Of a stretch of DNA of 64,000 nucleotides, positions 1 to 8,163 are shown piece by piece. The DNA comes from Azospirillum humicireducens. Lineage in GTDB: Bacteria > Pseudomonadota > Alphaproteobacteria > Azospirillales > Azospirillaceae. Position 1 is the stretch's first letter, and each line of letters begins with the position of its first letter. The notes beneath the pieces are model-generated. The model searched no databases. It worked only from the letters and a program-made list of their open reading frames with translations, and was not told the origin of the DNA. The DNA is taken from assembly GCF_001639105.2 (NCBI RefSeq), contig NZ_CP015285.1, positions 2,906,001 to 2,970,000 of the forward strand. The letters run 5' to 3'. Made by a program: the position numbers and the translations under genes.

Positions 1-268
1 CCACGTCCAGGTCGGGGATGCGGTGGGCGTCGGCACGGGCGCCGATCACGGTGACGCGGTGGCGGGCCTTCAGCTCGGCCACGCCGCCGATATGGTCGTT
101 GTGGTGGTGAGTCAGAAAGATGTGCGTCAGGGTCCAGCCGCGCCGCTCCAACTCGGCCTGCACCGGGGCGGCCTCGCCGGGATCGACGACGCCGACCTTG
201 CCGGATGCCGCGTCACGCAGCACATAGATGTAATTGTCGGCGAAAGCCGGAACGAGAATGACCTCCAC
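1..268 (-). CDS. gloB: Hydroxyacylglutathione hydrolase (glyoxalase II), N-terminal part
   Basis: Only the first 89 codons lie in the window; the rest runs off the left edge. The product hydrolyses S-lactoylglutathione to D-lactate and glutathione, the second step of methylglyoxal detoxification. The start reads [19 protein letters not shown], the usual glyoxalase II N-terminus, and is followed by the metallo-beta-lactamase zinc motif THHHNDH at about residues 53-59. The start is a GTG at 268 with AGGGAG about 10 bases upstream. No ATG lies nearby in frame, and the family begins exactly here. It is divergent from a methyltransferase gene with only 54 bases between start codons, so the two probably share a promoter region. 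Confidence 0.9.
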   Translation of the reverse strand, partial: MEVILVPAFADNYIYVLRDAASGKVGVVDPGEAAPVQAELERRGWTLTHIFLTHHHNDHIGGVAELKARHRVTVIGARADAHRIPDLDV

Positions 269-322
269 GGCAGCGGACTCCCTGCTGTTGCGATACGAAA
301 CCCGTGTTACGCTTGGGATACC

Positions 323-1135
323 ATGTACACAGATATCGTCGATCTGAGGGAGTTCTACGAGTCCGGATTGGGCAGGACCGCCCAGCGGATGATCCGCCGC
401 CGCATCCGCACCATCTGGCCGGACGTGCGCGACCAGATCGTGCTGGGCATCGGCTACACCACCCCCTACCTGCGTCCCTTCATGGGGGAGGCGGACCGGG
501 TGGTCGCCGTGATGCCGGCCAGCCAGGGCGTCAGCTTCTGGCCGGCGGAAGGACCGGGCATGGTGGCGCTCGGCGACGAGGCCGATCTGCCCTTCGGCGA
601 CAACACCATCGACCGCGTCCTGCTGGTCCATGGGCTGGAGGGGACGGAACAGCTGCGGCCGATGATGCGCGAGATCTGGCGGGTGCTGGCCGGCGGCGGA
701 CGGGTGCTGGCGGTGGTGCCGAACCGCCGCGGCCTGTGGGCGCGCGCCGACTGGACGCCGTTCGGCCATGGCTTTCCCTATTCCTCCTCGCAGCTGAAGC
801 AGGTGCTGCGCGACACCATGTTCGTGCCGGAACGCACCCGCCACGCCCTGTTCATCCCGCCGCTGCGCTCGCATTTCCTGCAGAAGACGGCACCGGCCTG
901 GGAAGAGGTCGGCGTGCGCTGGTTCAAGGCCTTCGCCGGGGTGACGATGATCGAGGCGTCGAAGCAGATCTTCGCCGGCGTGTCGCGCCGGGCAGCACAC
1001 CAGCCGGTCAAGCGCCGGCTGATCGTGCCCCTGCCGGGCGGTGCGGCCCCCGCCGCAAGAAGCGGCAGCGCCCGCATCATCACCGGGCCCGGCGGCGATG
1101 CCGTGGACGGGCAGCAGCCCTATCCGCGGACCTGA
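323..1135 (+). CDS. Class I SAM-dependent methyltransferase, unknown substrate
   Basis: A 270-residue protein starting at the ATG at 323. The protein has the Methyltransf_11-type fold: a first strand around residue 40 ([11 protein letters not shown], a degenerate glycine motif), an acidic [18 protein letters not shown] stretch near residue 90, and a typical [18 protein letters not shown] strand after it. Substrate cannot be read from sequence. It sits back to back with gloB, a pairing I recall from other alphaproteobacteria. Its 3' end overlaps the convergent chemoreceptor gene by 16 bases. The C-terminus (last 45 residues) is low in hydrophobic content and looks disordered. Reading frames upstream of 323 are not needed for the fold. 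Confidence 0.8.
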   Translation: MYTDIVDLREFYESGLGRTAQRMIRRRIRTIWPDVRDQIVLGIGYTTPYLRPFMGEADRVVAVMPASQGVSFWPAEGPGMVALGDEADLPFGDNTIDRVLLVHGLEGTEQLRPMMREIWRVLAGGGRVLAVVPNRRGLWARADWTPFGHGFPYSSSQLKQVLRDTMFVPERTRHALFIPPLRSHFLQKTAPAWEEVGVRWFKAFAGVTMIEASKQIFAGVSRRAAHQPVKRRLIVPLPGGAAPAARSGSARIITGPGGDAVDGQQPYPRT

Positions 1136-2346
1136 CGCAGCGCATCGGACAACCGGCTGCCCAGCCCGCTGCCCAGGCTTCCCGCCCGCGCCGCGATGGT
1201 CTGGCTCAGAGTCGCCAGCTCGTCCAGCGTGCGCGTCACCCCGCCCAGCGTCTGTTCGGCGTCGCCGATCCGCTGTTCCGCCGCCATCGCATCCTGGCGG
1301 GAGCGGTCGAGCGAGCGTGCCACCTCGGCGGTCAGCGTCGCCTGTTCGTCGATGGCGGCGGCGACGGTGCCGTTGATCGACTGGATCGAGCCGATGGTGG
1401 AATGGATGCGGCCAAGCGCCTCGTCCACCGCAGCCGTCTCCTTCTGCAGGTTGGCGACCTGGTCGGCGATCTGCTTGGTGGCGTCGGCGGTCTGGCGCGA
1501 CAGGGCCTTCACCTCGTTGGCGACGACGGCGAAGCCGCGCCCGGCCTCTCCGGCCCGCGCCGCCTCGATGGTGGCGTTGAGCGCCAGCAGGTTGGTCTGG
1601 CTGGCGATGGCGTTGATCAGCTTCACCACGCTGGCGATCTGCTCCGCCGCAGACCGCAGGGAGTTCATCACGGTGGTGGCGCGGTCGCTGTCGGATGCCG
1701 CCGCGAGGCTGATCTCCCGCGCCTTGCTGGTGTCGCCGGAGATCTGGTCGGAGGTGGAGGCAAGACGGTCGAGCATGCCGGCGATGGCGCCGACCGATCC
1801 GTCGACAGCACGAGCGGCACCGGCCGCGTCGGCGGTCTGGCGCAGCCCCTCGGTCCCGGCGGTGCGGACGGAGGCGATCGCCGCCTCCAGCCGGCGGCCG
1901 GCATCGGCCAGATCGGCGGCCAGCCCGCCGACCTCGCGCTCCACCCGGTCGGACAGGTCGCGCATCAGGGCGACGCGGCGGGTCTCCGCCGTCTCGGCCC
2001 GCAGAGTCGCCACCGCCCAGTGGCGGGCGAGGCGGGCAAAGCGGCGGGCCTGTTCGGCCGGACCCGCGACGGCCAGCGCGCCCACGCGGTCGCCGTCCAG
2101 ATCGATGGCGATGGCGTAACCCTCGCGCATCGTACCGCCCGACTTGGCCGCCTCCTCCCGGCTGACGGCGCGTTCGTCCAGCCGCCGCGCGACGATGTCG
2201 GCCGCGACCGGGTGGCCGGTGCCGATCCGCTCCCTCGCGGTGGAGGCGGCGACGGTGCCGCCCTTGCCGATGAGGGACACGACGGTGTCCAGTTCACGGC
2301 CGATTGCATCACAGAGATCCTGTGCGATGGTGGCGCTGATGTCCAA
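1120..2346 (-). CDS. Soluble methyl-accepting chemotaxis-type protein with a CdaR-like diacid-recognition domain
   Basis: A 408-residue protein with no membrane segment. Residues 1-110 resemble the sugar-diacid-recognition domain of CdaR regulators (for example [20 protein letters not shown] then RERIGTGHP). A coiled coil follows, then an MCP signalling domain at about 200-390 with the hairpin-tip sequence [20 protein letters not shown] and [15 protein letters not shown]. The MCP tip should bind CheA/CheW, so this is probably a cytoplasmic receptor for a metabolite. Ligand identity is inference. No HAMP domain or C-terminal methylesterase-docking pentapeptide is visible. A cheA/cheW cluster is not in the window. 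An AT-rich 128-base gap separates it from the divergent hydrolase gene. Confidence 0.85.
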   Translation of the reverse strand: MDISATIAQDLCDAIGRELDTVVSLIGKGGTVAASTARERIGTGHPVAADIVARRLDERAVSREEAAKSGGTMREGYAIAIDLDGDRVGALAVAGPAEQARRFARLARHWAVATLRAETAETRRVALMRDLSDRVEREVGGLAADLADAGRRLEAAIASVRTAGTEGLRQTADAAGAARAVDGSVGAIAGMLDRLASTSDQISGDTSKAREISLAAASDSDRATTVMNSLRSAAEQIASVVKLINAIASQTNLLALNATIEAARAGEAGRGFAVVANEVKALSRQTADATKQIADQVANLQKETAAVDEALGRIHSTIGSIQSINGTVAAAIDEQATLTAEVARSLDRSRQDAMAAEQRIGDAEQTLGGVTRTLDELATLSQTIAARAGSLGSGLGSRLSDALRQVRG

Positions 2347-2474
2347 GGCGCTTCTCCCCTGTCTCCGGTTGGTGTTTCCCGGCCCTGCTCCGCCTACCGG
2401 GCAGAGAGCATTTGCAGGATTTTTGATTATCTTCCGACACTACACGCAACATTTACAAACGCAGAGTTGAAAGA

Positions 2475-3023
2475 ATGACGCAGCCGACCGTTCTGGTTCT
2501 TCCCGGTCTGGGCAACTCCGGACCGGAGCATTGGCAGAGCTGGCTCGAAGGCCGGCTGCCGGCACTGACCCGCGTCGAGTTCGGCGACTGGGACGCACCG
2601 GAGCCTGACCGGTGGGTCGAGCGGCTCGATGCTGCGGTCCGCACGGCTCCCGGACCGGTGGTGCTGGTGGCGCACAGCCTGGCCTGCATCCTGGTCGCGC
2701 GCTGGGCGGCGGTTTCCGACGCCGCGGAGAAGGTGGCGGCGGCGCTGCTCGTCGCCCCGCCCGATGTCGAGTCGCCGGACCGCGTGCCGGCGGTGGTGCG
2801 CCGCTTCGCGCCGGTGCCGACCGATCCGCTGCCTTTCACCGCCGTGACGGTCGGCAGCCGCAACGATCCCTACTGCGCAGCCGCACGCGCCTGCGGCTTC
2901 GCCGCCCTGTGGGGCGCCGACTTCATCGATGCGGGCGAGGTCGGACACATCAACGGCGACAGCGGCCACGGTCCCTGGCCGATGGGCGAAACTCTGCTGA
3001 AGGACCTGCTGGCACAGCTGTGA
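2475..3023 (+). CDS. RBBP9/YdeN-family alpha/beta serine hydrolase
   Basis: A 182-residue protein of the RBBP9/YdeN family of small serine hydrolases. Visible features are the N-terminal LVLPGLGNSGPEHWQSWLE (a family signature), the nucleophile elbow VAHSLAC near residue 67, an acidic GSRNDPYC around residue 131, and the C-terminal histidine region GHINGDSGHGPWP. The elbow reads A-H-S-L-A where most hydrolases have G-x-S-x-G, which is common in this family. Natural substrates of the family are not established. The start at 2475 follows an AT-rich stretch (2347-2474) shared with the divergent chemoreceptor gene; the ribosome site is weak (GAAAG). Confidence 0.85.
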   Translation: MTQPTVLVLPGLGNSGPEHWQSWLEGRLPALTRVEFGDWDAPEPDRWVERLDAAVRTAPGPVVLVAHSLACILVARWAAVSDAAEKVAAALLVAPPDVESPDRVPAVVRRFAPVPTDPLPFTAVTVGSRNDPYCAAARACGFAALWGADFIDAGEVGHINGDSGHGPWPMGETLLKDLLAQL

Positions 3024-3029
3024 AGCAAC

Positions 3030-3053
3030 CCCTTGCCGCTGCGGGGGCAAGGG
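3030..3053 (+). terminator. Hairpin between hydrolase and ispE
   Basis: CCCTTGCC at 3030-3037 pairs perfectly with GGCAAGGG at 3046-3053 across an 8-base loop, 7 bases after the hydrolase stop codon. There is no U-rich tail, so it may be only a weak or Rho-assisted terminator, or an mRNA-stabilising hairpin ahead of ispE. Confidence 0.4.
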
Positions 3054-3100
3054 TGCGACACAGGGCATGTCGTCGCGCGCCCGCCAGCGGATTGGAGCTT

Positions 3101-4141
3101 ATGACCGGCATTCCCATCGTCGAGGCCGCCCCGGCCAAGCTGAACCTGTACCTCCACGTCACCGGCCGGCGCGCAGACGGCTATCACGAGTTGGACAGCC
3201 TCGTCGCCTTCGCCGACCTTGGCGATGCCATCGCCCTGACGCCGGCCGCCGCAAGGCTCGCCCTGCGCGGCGCCGATCTGCCGCCGGCCGGCCCGCGTCT
3301 TGCCATCGCCGGCCCCTTCGGCCCGGACCTGATGGGTGGAAATCCGGCCGACAATCTGGTGATGCGCGCCGCCCATGCGCTGGCCGCCCGGCTGGGCCGG
3401 CAGGCAGACGTGATGATCGCACTGACCAAGGCGCTGCCGGTCGCATCGGGCATCGGCGGCGGGTCGGCCGACGCCGCCGCCTGCCTGCGGGCACTGGCCC
3501 GCCTGTGGGGGATGCCGACGGACGATCCGGCTCTGTTCGCGGTGGCCGCCGGGCTGGGCGCCGATGTGCCGGTCTGCGTCGCCGGGCGCAGCTGCTATTT
3601 CGGCGGCATCGGTGACGTGCTGGACGAAGCGCCGGAGCTGCCGGAAACCCATGCGGTTCTGGTCAACCCGAACCTGCCGGTGCCGACGCCGGCGGTGTTC
3701 AGGGCACTGGCCGCCGCACGCGCGGAAAGCGCCGCCCCATTCTCCGCCCCCGCCCGCTTCGCCCGCAAGCCGGCGGACGCCCGCGATCTGGCCGCGCTGC
3801 TGCTGGAACGGACCAACGACCTCACTGCCCCGGCCCTGACGGTCGCCCCGGCGATTGCCGACGTGCTGGCGGCGCTGGAGCGCAGCGCCGGTTGCCTGCT
3901 GTCCCGCCTGTCCGGCAGCGGCGCCACCTGCTTCGGCCTCTATGCCACGACGCAGGAGGCGGAGGCCGCGGCCAAGGCCATCGCAACGGCGGAGCCGGGC
4001 TGGTGGGTCAGGCCAACCCGCCTGCGCCCCACCCCGCCCGATGCCCCGGCCCTGCCGCGCGGCATCGTCGCCGATCCCGCAGCCGCAGTCCCACCCCCGG
4101 CCGTTCCCTTCCCGGACACCGGCGGATGGGGCATCGGCTGA
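3101..4141 (+). CDS. ispE: 4-diphosphocytidyl-2-C-methyl-D-erythritol kinase
   Basis: GHMP kinase of the non-mevalonate isoprenoid pathway; it phosphorylates the 2-hydroxyl of CDP-methylerythritol using ATP. The N-terminus EAAPAKLNLYLHVTGRRADG and the GHMP ATP-binding motif LPVASGIGGGSADAA (from about residue 112) are diagnostic; LLSRLSGSGATCFGLY is the C-terminal glycine motif. The ATG at 3101 has GGAG 4 bases upstream and lies just before the conserved N-terminus; upstream in-frame sequence is not conserved-looking. At 346 residues it is longer than the usual 280-300 because of a proline-rich tail of about 40 residues with no recognisable domain. This is the only biosynthetic gene among its immediate neighbours. 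Confidence 0.95.
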   Translation: MTGIPIVEAAPAKLNLYLHVTGRRADGYHELDSLVAFADLGDAIALTPAAARLALRGADLPPAGPRLAIAGPFGPDLMGGNPADNLVMRAAHALAARLGRQADVMIALTKALPVASGIGGGSADAAACLRALARLWGMPTDDPALFAVAAGLGADVPVCVAGRSCYFGGIGDVLDEAPELPETHAVLVNPNLPVPTPAVFRALAAARAESAAPFSAPARFARKPADARDLAALLLERTNDLTAPALTVAPAIADVLAALERSAGCLLSRLSGSGATCFGLYATTQEAEAAAKAIATAEPGWWVRPTRLRPTPPDAPALPRGIVADPAAAVPPPAVPFPDTGGWGIG

Positions 4142-4157
4142 CAAGGGGGGACGCCGC

Positions 4158-4481
4158 TCAGGCCCGCATGTAGCCCCAACCCGCCGCCTGCGCCTCGGCG
4201 ATGTCGAGGACGCCGGCGGGAACCACCGTCAGCCCCTCGGCGGTGCGGCCGGTCTTCGCCAGCGTGTTGCCGCAGACGCGCAGAAGCCGGTCGGTCTCCG
4301 CATCGGGCCCGTCCAGCGCAGCCGCCACGGCGCCGGCATTCACCACGATCCGGACCTCGGCGTCCGGCCGCGCCCTCAACAGGTTGCGGGCGTTGTTCCG
4401 AGCCCGCTCCAGCGCCGCCGGGGTCGGGGCGTGGATGACCAGACGCAGGGGCGCTTCGGGCTGCGACGTCATGGCGGTCAT
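4158..4481 (-). CDS. DsrE-family small protein, coupled to a binding-protein gene
   Basis: A 107-residue protein whose core (RLVIHAPTPAALERARNNARNLL, then AEVRIVVNAGAVAAAL and LRVCGNTLAKTG) matches the DsrE/DsrF-like fold seen in sulfur-relay proteins. One cysteine is visible in the strand-loop position (RVCGNTL), but sulfur transfer is not shown. The start ATG at 4481 overlaps the TGA of the upstream gene in an ATGA junction, so translation is coupled to the binding protein. A second in-frame ATG at 4472 is possible. What a DsrE-like protein does beside a NitT/TauT-type binding protein is unknown; both could belong to sulfur-compound metabolism, which is inference. Confidence 0.75.
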   Translation of the reverse strand: MTAMTSQPEAPLRLVIHAPTPAALERARNNARNLLRARPDAEVRIVVNAGAVAAALDGPDAETDRLLRVCGNTLAKTGRTAEGLTVVPAGVLDIAEAQAAGWGYMRA

Positions 4482-5554
4482 TTCCCCATGGCCGCGTCGT
4501 GGAAGGACAGGTCGAACAGCGCATCCACGTCGACCGGCTCGGTGATCTGGCCCAGCGTCTGCTGGAAGGCCTGCATCCGCTTGGTGGAGTCCAGGATCGC
4601 CCTGGGGTCGTCGACGAAGGTCGTCGCGTCGGAGGTCAGCGCCGCCCGCATCACATCGCGCTCCACCAGCCCCTTGCCGATGATGTCCGTCACCAGCTCC
4701 GCCGTGCGGTCGGGGTTGGACTTGGCGAAGGCGGTGGCGCGGATATGCAGCTTGACCAGATCGGCGACGGCGGCGCGGTTGTTGGCGATGGCATCCTCCG
4801 TCACCGCCAGGACGGCGCCCGGCTGCTTGGGGAACATGGTGCCGGCCTTGGCGATGATGGCGGCATCCGGCAGACGGGACCGGACCAGCGTCAGGATCGG
4901 TTCCAGGATCGAGGCGCCGTCGATGGCCCCGGTCAACAGCGCCTGCTGCAGCGGCTGTTCGCCCATGCCGACGATCTCGACCTCGTCCGCGCCGATATGG
5001 GCGACTTCCGCCATCCAATAGCGCAGAACCGTGTCGGGCACCGAACCGGCCGGGAGCGAGCCGATCTTGGGCAGCCGGCCGTTGGCGGCGCGGAAGGCCC
5101 TGATCCCCTCCGCCGGGCTGGCGGCGCCGGCCATCGCCTTGGCCAGCGGGCCGCGGCCGATCAGCGCCACCTGGTCGATGACGTTGGCGGCGACGACCTT
5201 CAGCTTCACACCCTTCGACCGCGCGATCATCGCCGGGCCGATGCCGACATATGCGACGTCCATCGTCCCCGATGCCAGCGCCTGGATCATCGCCGGACCC
5301 GACTGGAAGCTGGTGGTCTGCAGGGCCAGCCCGGCTTCCTTCGCCCATCCCTCCCCGGTCAGCACATAGAGCTGGGTCATCGGGATGATCGGGATATAGC
5401 CGACGCGCAGGGTGGTCGCTGCGAAGGCCGGCAGCGACGCGGCACCCCCGGCGGCAACGGCGCCCAATGCGGCGGCGCCCAATATGGTGGCGTCGGCCAG
5501 CAGCCGGCGGCGGGCGATGGGAAAGGCGGTGTTTGAACGGTTGTTCGTCGGCAT
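4478..5554 (-). CDS. NitT/TauT-family ABC transporter substrate-binding protein (orphan)
   Basis: A 358-residue periplasmic binding protein of the nitrate/sulfonate/taurine (SsuA/TauA) type. The N-terminus has a long signal peptide with a twin-arginine-like stretch (ARRRLL) before a hydrophobic core ending PAFA. The mature part begins TTLRVGYIPIIPMTQLYVL and continues with SGTMDVAYVGIGPAMIA, both typical of the family. The start at 5554 has AAGGGAG 8 bases upstream; a longer reading frame to 5605 lacks this. No permease or ATPase gene is adjacent, so the transport partners are elsewhere or the protein has another role. The downstream DsrE-like gene is coupled by a 4-base overlap. Ligand not predictable. 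Confidence 0.88.
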   Translation of the reverse strand: MPTNNRSNTAFPIARRRLLADATILGAAALGAVAAGGAASLPAFAATTLRVGYIPIIPMTQLYVLTGEGWAKEAGLALQTTSFQSGPAMIQALASGTMDVAYVGIGPAMIARSKGVKLKVVAANVIDQVALIGRGPLAKAMAGAASPAEGIRAFRAANGRLPKIGSLPAGSVPDTVLRYWMAEVAHIGADEVEIVGMGEQPLQQALLTGAIDGASILEPILTLVRSRLPDAAIIAKAGTMFPKQPGAVLAVTEDAIANNRAAVADLVKLHIRATAFAKSNPDRTAELVTDIIGKGLVERDVMRAALTSDATTFVDDPRAILDSTKRMQAFQQTLGQITEPVDVDALFDLSFHDAAMGK

Positions 5555-5639
5555 TGCGGTCTCCCTTTGCCGGGCAAAGCTAGCCCGCCCAGCCGGGAAA
5601 CTCAATTCACATCACTCCGGATGCAGGCTCCCGAATTTA

Positions 5640-5652
5640 ACAAATGATTTGT
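5640..5652. promoter_or_regulatory. Inverted repeat upstream of the binding-protein gene
   Basis: ACAAAT-G-ATTTGT, a perfect AT-rich palindrome, lies directly after the exporter stop codon and 86 bases upstream of the binding-protein start. Its placement fits an operator or promoter element for the binding protein/DsrE pair; no regulator has been identified. Confidence 0.35.
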
Positions 5653-5655
5653 GTT

Positions 5656-6888
5656 TTACTGTTCGCAATGCTGCCGGCGGCGCACCGGACCGATCAGCCA
5701 CAGGTTCAACGCGAGGCTGACCAGGGCCGTGCCACCGATCACCGCCGCCATCGGCATGGCGGTGCCGTTGGCCATCAGCCCAACCACCCAGCCGGACACC
5801 GCGCCGATGCTGAACTGCAGCATGCCCGCGAGCGCCGATGCGGTTCCCGCCATCTGCGGGAAGGACTGCAGCGCCCCGGCCATGGAGTTGGCGAAGCAGA
5901 AGCCGGTCAGCGACATGAACAGGAACAGACAGCCGACCAGCCCCCACAACCCACCCCAGCCGCCGGCCACCGTGGCGACCAGCAGGATGCCGCTCGCAGC
6001 CGACAGCCAGACCCCGATCCGCAGCATCATGTCGGACCCGAAACGCATGACGGCGCGGCTGTTCAGCGTGTTGACGATGATCATGCCGACAATGTTCAGC
6101 CCGAAGAGGAAGCCGTAATTCTCCGGCTGCACCCCGAACAGCTCGATGTAGACGAAGGGCGATCCGGAGATGAAGGCGAACATCCCCGCATAGATGAAGG
6201 ACGATCCCACCGCATAGCCGAGGTAACGGCGGTTGGTCAGCAGTGTGCGGTAGGACTCCGCCAGCACCATCGGGCGCAGGCTGGTGCGCCGCGTCTCGGG
6301 GTGGGTTTCCGGCAGGGTGGCGAGCGCCAGCATGGCGATGACGCCGAAAGCCGCCTGGGCCCAGAAGATCCAGCGCCAGTTCGCCCAGATCAGGATCTGC
6401 CCGCCGATCAGCGGCGCAATGATCGGGGCGGCACCCATCACCAGTATCATCATCGACAGCACGCTGGCGGCGCGGTCGCGCTCGAACACGTCGCGGATCA
6501 TGGCACGGACCAGCACCGGACCGGCGCACGCCCCCACCGCCTGCACGAAGCGCCAGGCCGCCAGATGGCCGACATCGGTGGTCAGCGAGCAGCCGACACA
6601 GCCCACGGCATAGAGCAGGATGCCGGTCGCCACCGGGATCCGCCGGCCGAACCGGTCGCTCAACGCCCCCCACAGCAGTTGTCCGACGCCGAAGCCCAGG
6701 AAGAAGGCCGACAGCGTCCATTGCACCTGATCCTGCGGCGCATGCAGATCACGCCCGATCTCCGGCATGCCGGGCAGATACATGTCGGTGCCCATCGGAC
6801 CGAACGACATCAACACGCCGAGCGCCGCGATGAAGAAGGGGCTTTCCGCAGGCAAACGGGAACGGACGGCGGCAAGGCGCGCGAGCAT
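5656..6888 (-). CDS. Bcr/CflA-family drug-resistance MFS exporter
   Basis: A 410-residue major facilitator of the DHA1 drug:H+ antiporter type, with about 12 hydrophobic segments. Diagnostic stretches are GPMGTDMYLPGMPEIGRDL after TM1, the motif A loop WGALSDRFGRRIP, and motif C in TM5 (GAAPIIAPLIGG). Bcr/CflA proteins export bicyclomycin, chloramphenicol and sulfonamide-like compounds; the substrate here is unknown. The start at 6888 gives the normal family length; an extension to 6972 would add 28 charged residues. No clear Shine-Dalgarno precedes it. It lies upstream of, and in the same direction as, the orphan binding-protein gene, separated by 101 bases containing a palindrome. Confidence 0.88.
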   Translation of the reverse strand: MLARLAAVRSRLPAESPFFIAALGVLMSFGPMGTDMYLPGMPEIGRDLHAPQDQVQWTLSAFFLGFGVGQLLWGALSDRFGRRIPVATGILLYAVGCVGCSLTTDVGHLAAWRFVQAVGACAGPVLVRAMIRDVFERDRAASVLSMMILVMGAAPIIAPLIGGQILIWANWRWIFWAQAAFGVIAMLALATLPETHPETRRTSLRPMVLAESYRTLLTNRRYLGYAVGSSFIYAGMFAFISGSPFVYIELFGVQPENYGFLFGLNIVGMIIVNTLNSRAVMRFGSDMMLRIGVWLSAASGILLVATVAGGWGGLWGLVGCLFLFMSLTGFCFANSMAGALQSFPQMAGTASALAGMLQFSIGAVSGWVVGLMANGTAMPMAAVIGGTALVSLALNLWLIGPVRRRQHCEQ

Positions 6889-7137
6889 CGGCAAATCCGA
6901 ATGAGAAGGGATGGGGAATCGGCCGGACAGAGTCCACAGCCTATAAGCTGATCCGTCACCCGCTCTGCGCAAAGTCCTGTCTTGTCATGGCTGCCTTGAC
7001 CGCCGCGCGATGGGCCGAAGCCCCGACAATTCCGGCTTTCACCGGTTTGCGGAGCACAAATTTCTGGTTCCGGCGGCGGGCCCGTGTCTAAGATTGAGTC
7101 TGGATACCGGGTTTTCCACCCAGCCGGAGGCAGCGTC

Positions 7138-8133
7138 ATGCCGCACCCCAACCGCCGGTCGGTCCTGTCCTGCGTCGCCGCTGGGGCCACCCTGGTCCTG
7201 CTGCCGCAACACACGCGGGCAGCGGATATGCGGCCGGGGCTGATTTATGCGGCGGGCCAGAAATTCGACAAGAGCTTCAACGAAGGCGCCTTCGCCGGGG
7301 CGGAGCGGTTCAAGGCGGCCAGCGGCATTCCGGTGCTCGAATACCTGCCATCCAATCCGGCGCAATTCGACCAGGGCGTGGCATCGCTGTTGCGGCGCGG
7401 TGTGACCGATCTGGTCGCCATCGGCTTCTATTATGCGACGCCGCTGACCCGGCTGGCCCCGGCGCATCCGGCGGTGCGCTTCACCCTGGTCGATGCGGTG
7501 GCGGAGGCGCCGAACATCCGCTGCGTCACCTTCAAGGAGCAGGAGGGCGCCTTCCTGGTCGGCGTGCTGGCGGCGCTGGCGTCGAAAAGCGGGACCGTCG
7601 GCTTCGTCGGCGCCTTGGACATCCCGCTGATCCGCAAATTCATCGCCGGCTTCGAACAGGGTGCGCGCCATGCCCGCGGCGATATCCGGGTGGTGGTGAA
7701 TTTCGTCGGCACCACGCCCGCCGCCTTCAACGACCCCACCGCCGGGGCGGAGGTGGCGCGCAGCCAGTTCCAGCGCGGGGCCGACGTGGTCTTCGCCGGG
7801 GCGGGCGTGTCGAACTTCGGCATCTTCGCCGCGGCGAGCGAGGCGCGCCGGCTGGCCATCGGCGTCGACAGCAACCAGAACTATCTCTATCCCGGCGCCA
7901 TCCTCACCTCGATGCTGAAGCGGGTCGATCTGGCGGTGGACTCGAGTTTCCAGGCCGCACTCCAGGGACGATGGAGCGCCGGCACGGTGGCACTGGGGCT
8001 GGCTGAGGGTGCGGTCGATTACGCAGTGGATGAAAACAACCGGGAGCTTCTGACCCCCGCCATGCTGGATGCGGCGGAAGCAGCACGCCGAGCCATCGTC
8101 GCGGGCCGCATTCCCGTGGCGGACGGCAGTTGA
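7138..8133 (+). CDS. BMP-family ABC transporter substrate-binding protein (orphan)
   Basis: A 331-residue periplasmic protein of the BMP (basic membrane protein/PnrA) family, which in other bacteria binds nucleosides or similar ligands for ABC import. It has a signal peptide (NRRSVLSCVAAGATLVLLP, then TRA before ADM). The mature start RPGLIYAAGQKFDKSFNEGA matches the family, followed by GVTDLVAIGFYYATPL, FKEQEGAFLVGVLAAL and GFVGALDIPLIRKFIAGF. The ATG at 7138 has a strong GGAGG 7 bases upstream, which decides it over a GTG at 7084. There is no lipobox cysteine at the signal end. No permease or ATPase gene is adjacent. Confidence 0.88.
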   Translation: MPHPNRRSVLSCVAAGATLVLLPQHTRAADMRPGLIYAAGQKFDKSFNEGAFAGAERFKAASGIPVLEYLPSNPAQFDQGVASLLRRGVTDLVAIGFYYATPLTRLAPAHPAVRFTLVDAVAEAPNIRCVTFKEQEGAFLVGVLAALASKSGTVGFVGALDIPLIRKFIAGFEQGARHARGDIRVVVNFVGTTPAAFNDPTAGAEVARSQFQRGADVVFAGAGVSNFGIFAAASEARRLAIGVDSNQNYLYPGAILTSMLKRVDLAVDSSFQAALQGRWSAGTVALGLAEGAVDYAVDENNRELLTPAMLDAAEAARRAIVAGRIPVADGS

Positions 8134-8163
8134 ACCGGCGGTTGGTTTGCGATCAGGACAGGC

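Noticed and set aside
304-2478. 724-codon plus-strand open frame covering the methyltransferase and chemoreceptor
   Set aside because: The translation is Arg/Gly/Ala-rich with no domain, and both underlying genes are well supported in other frames.
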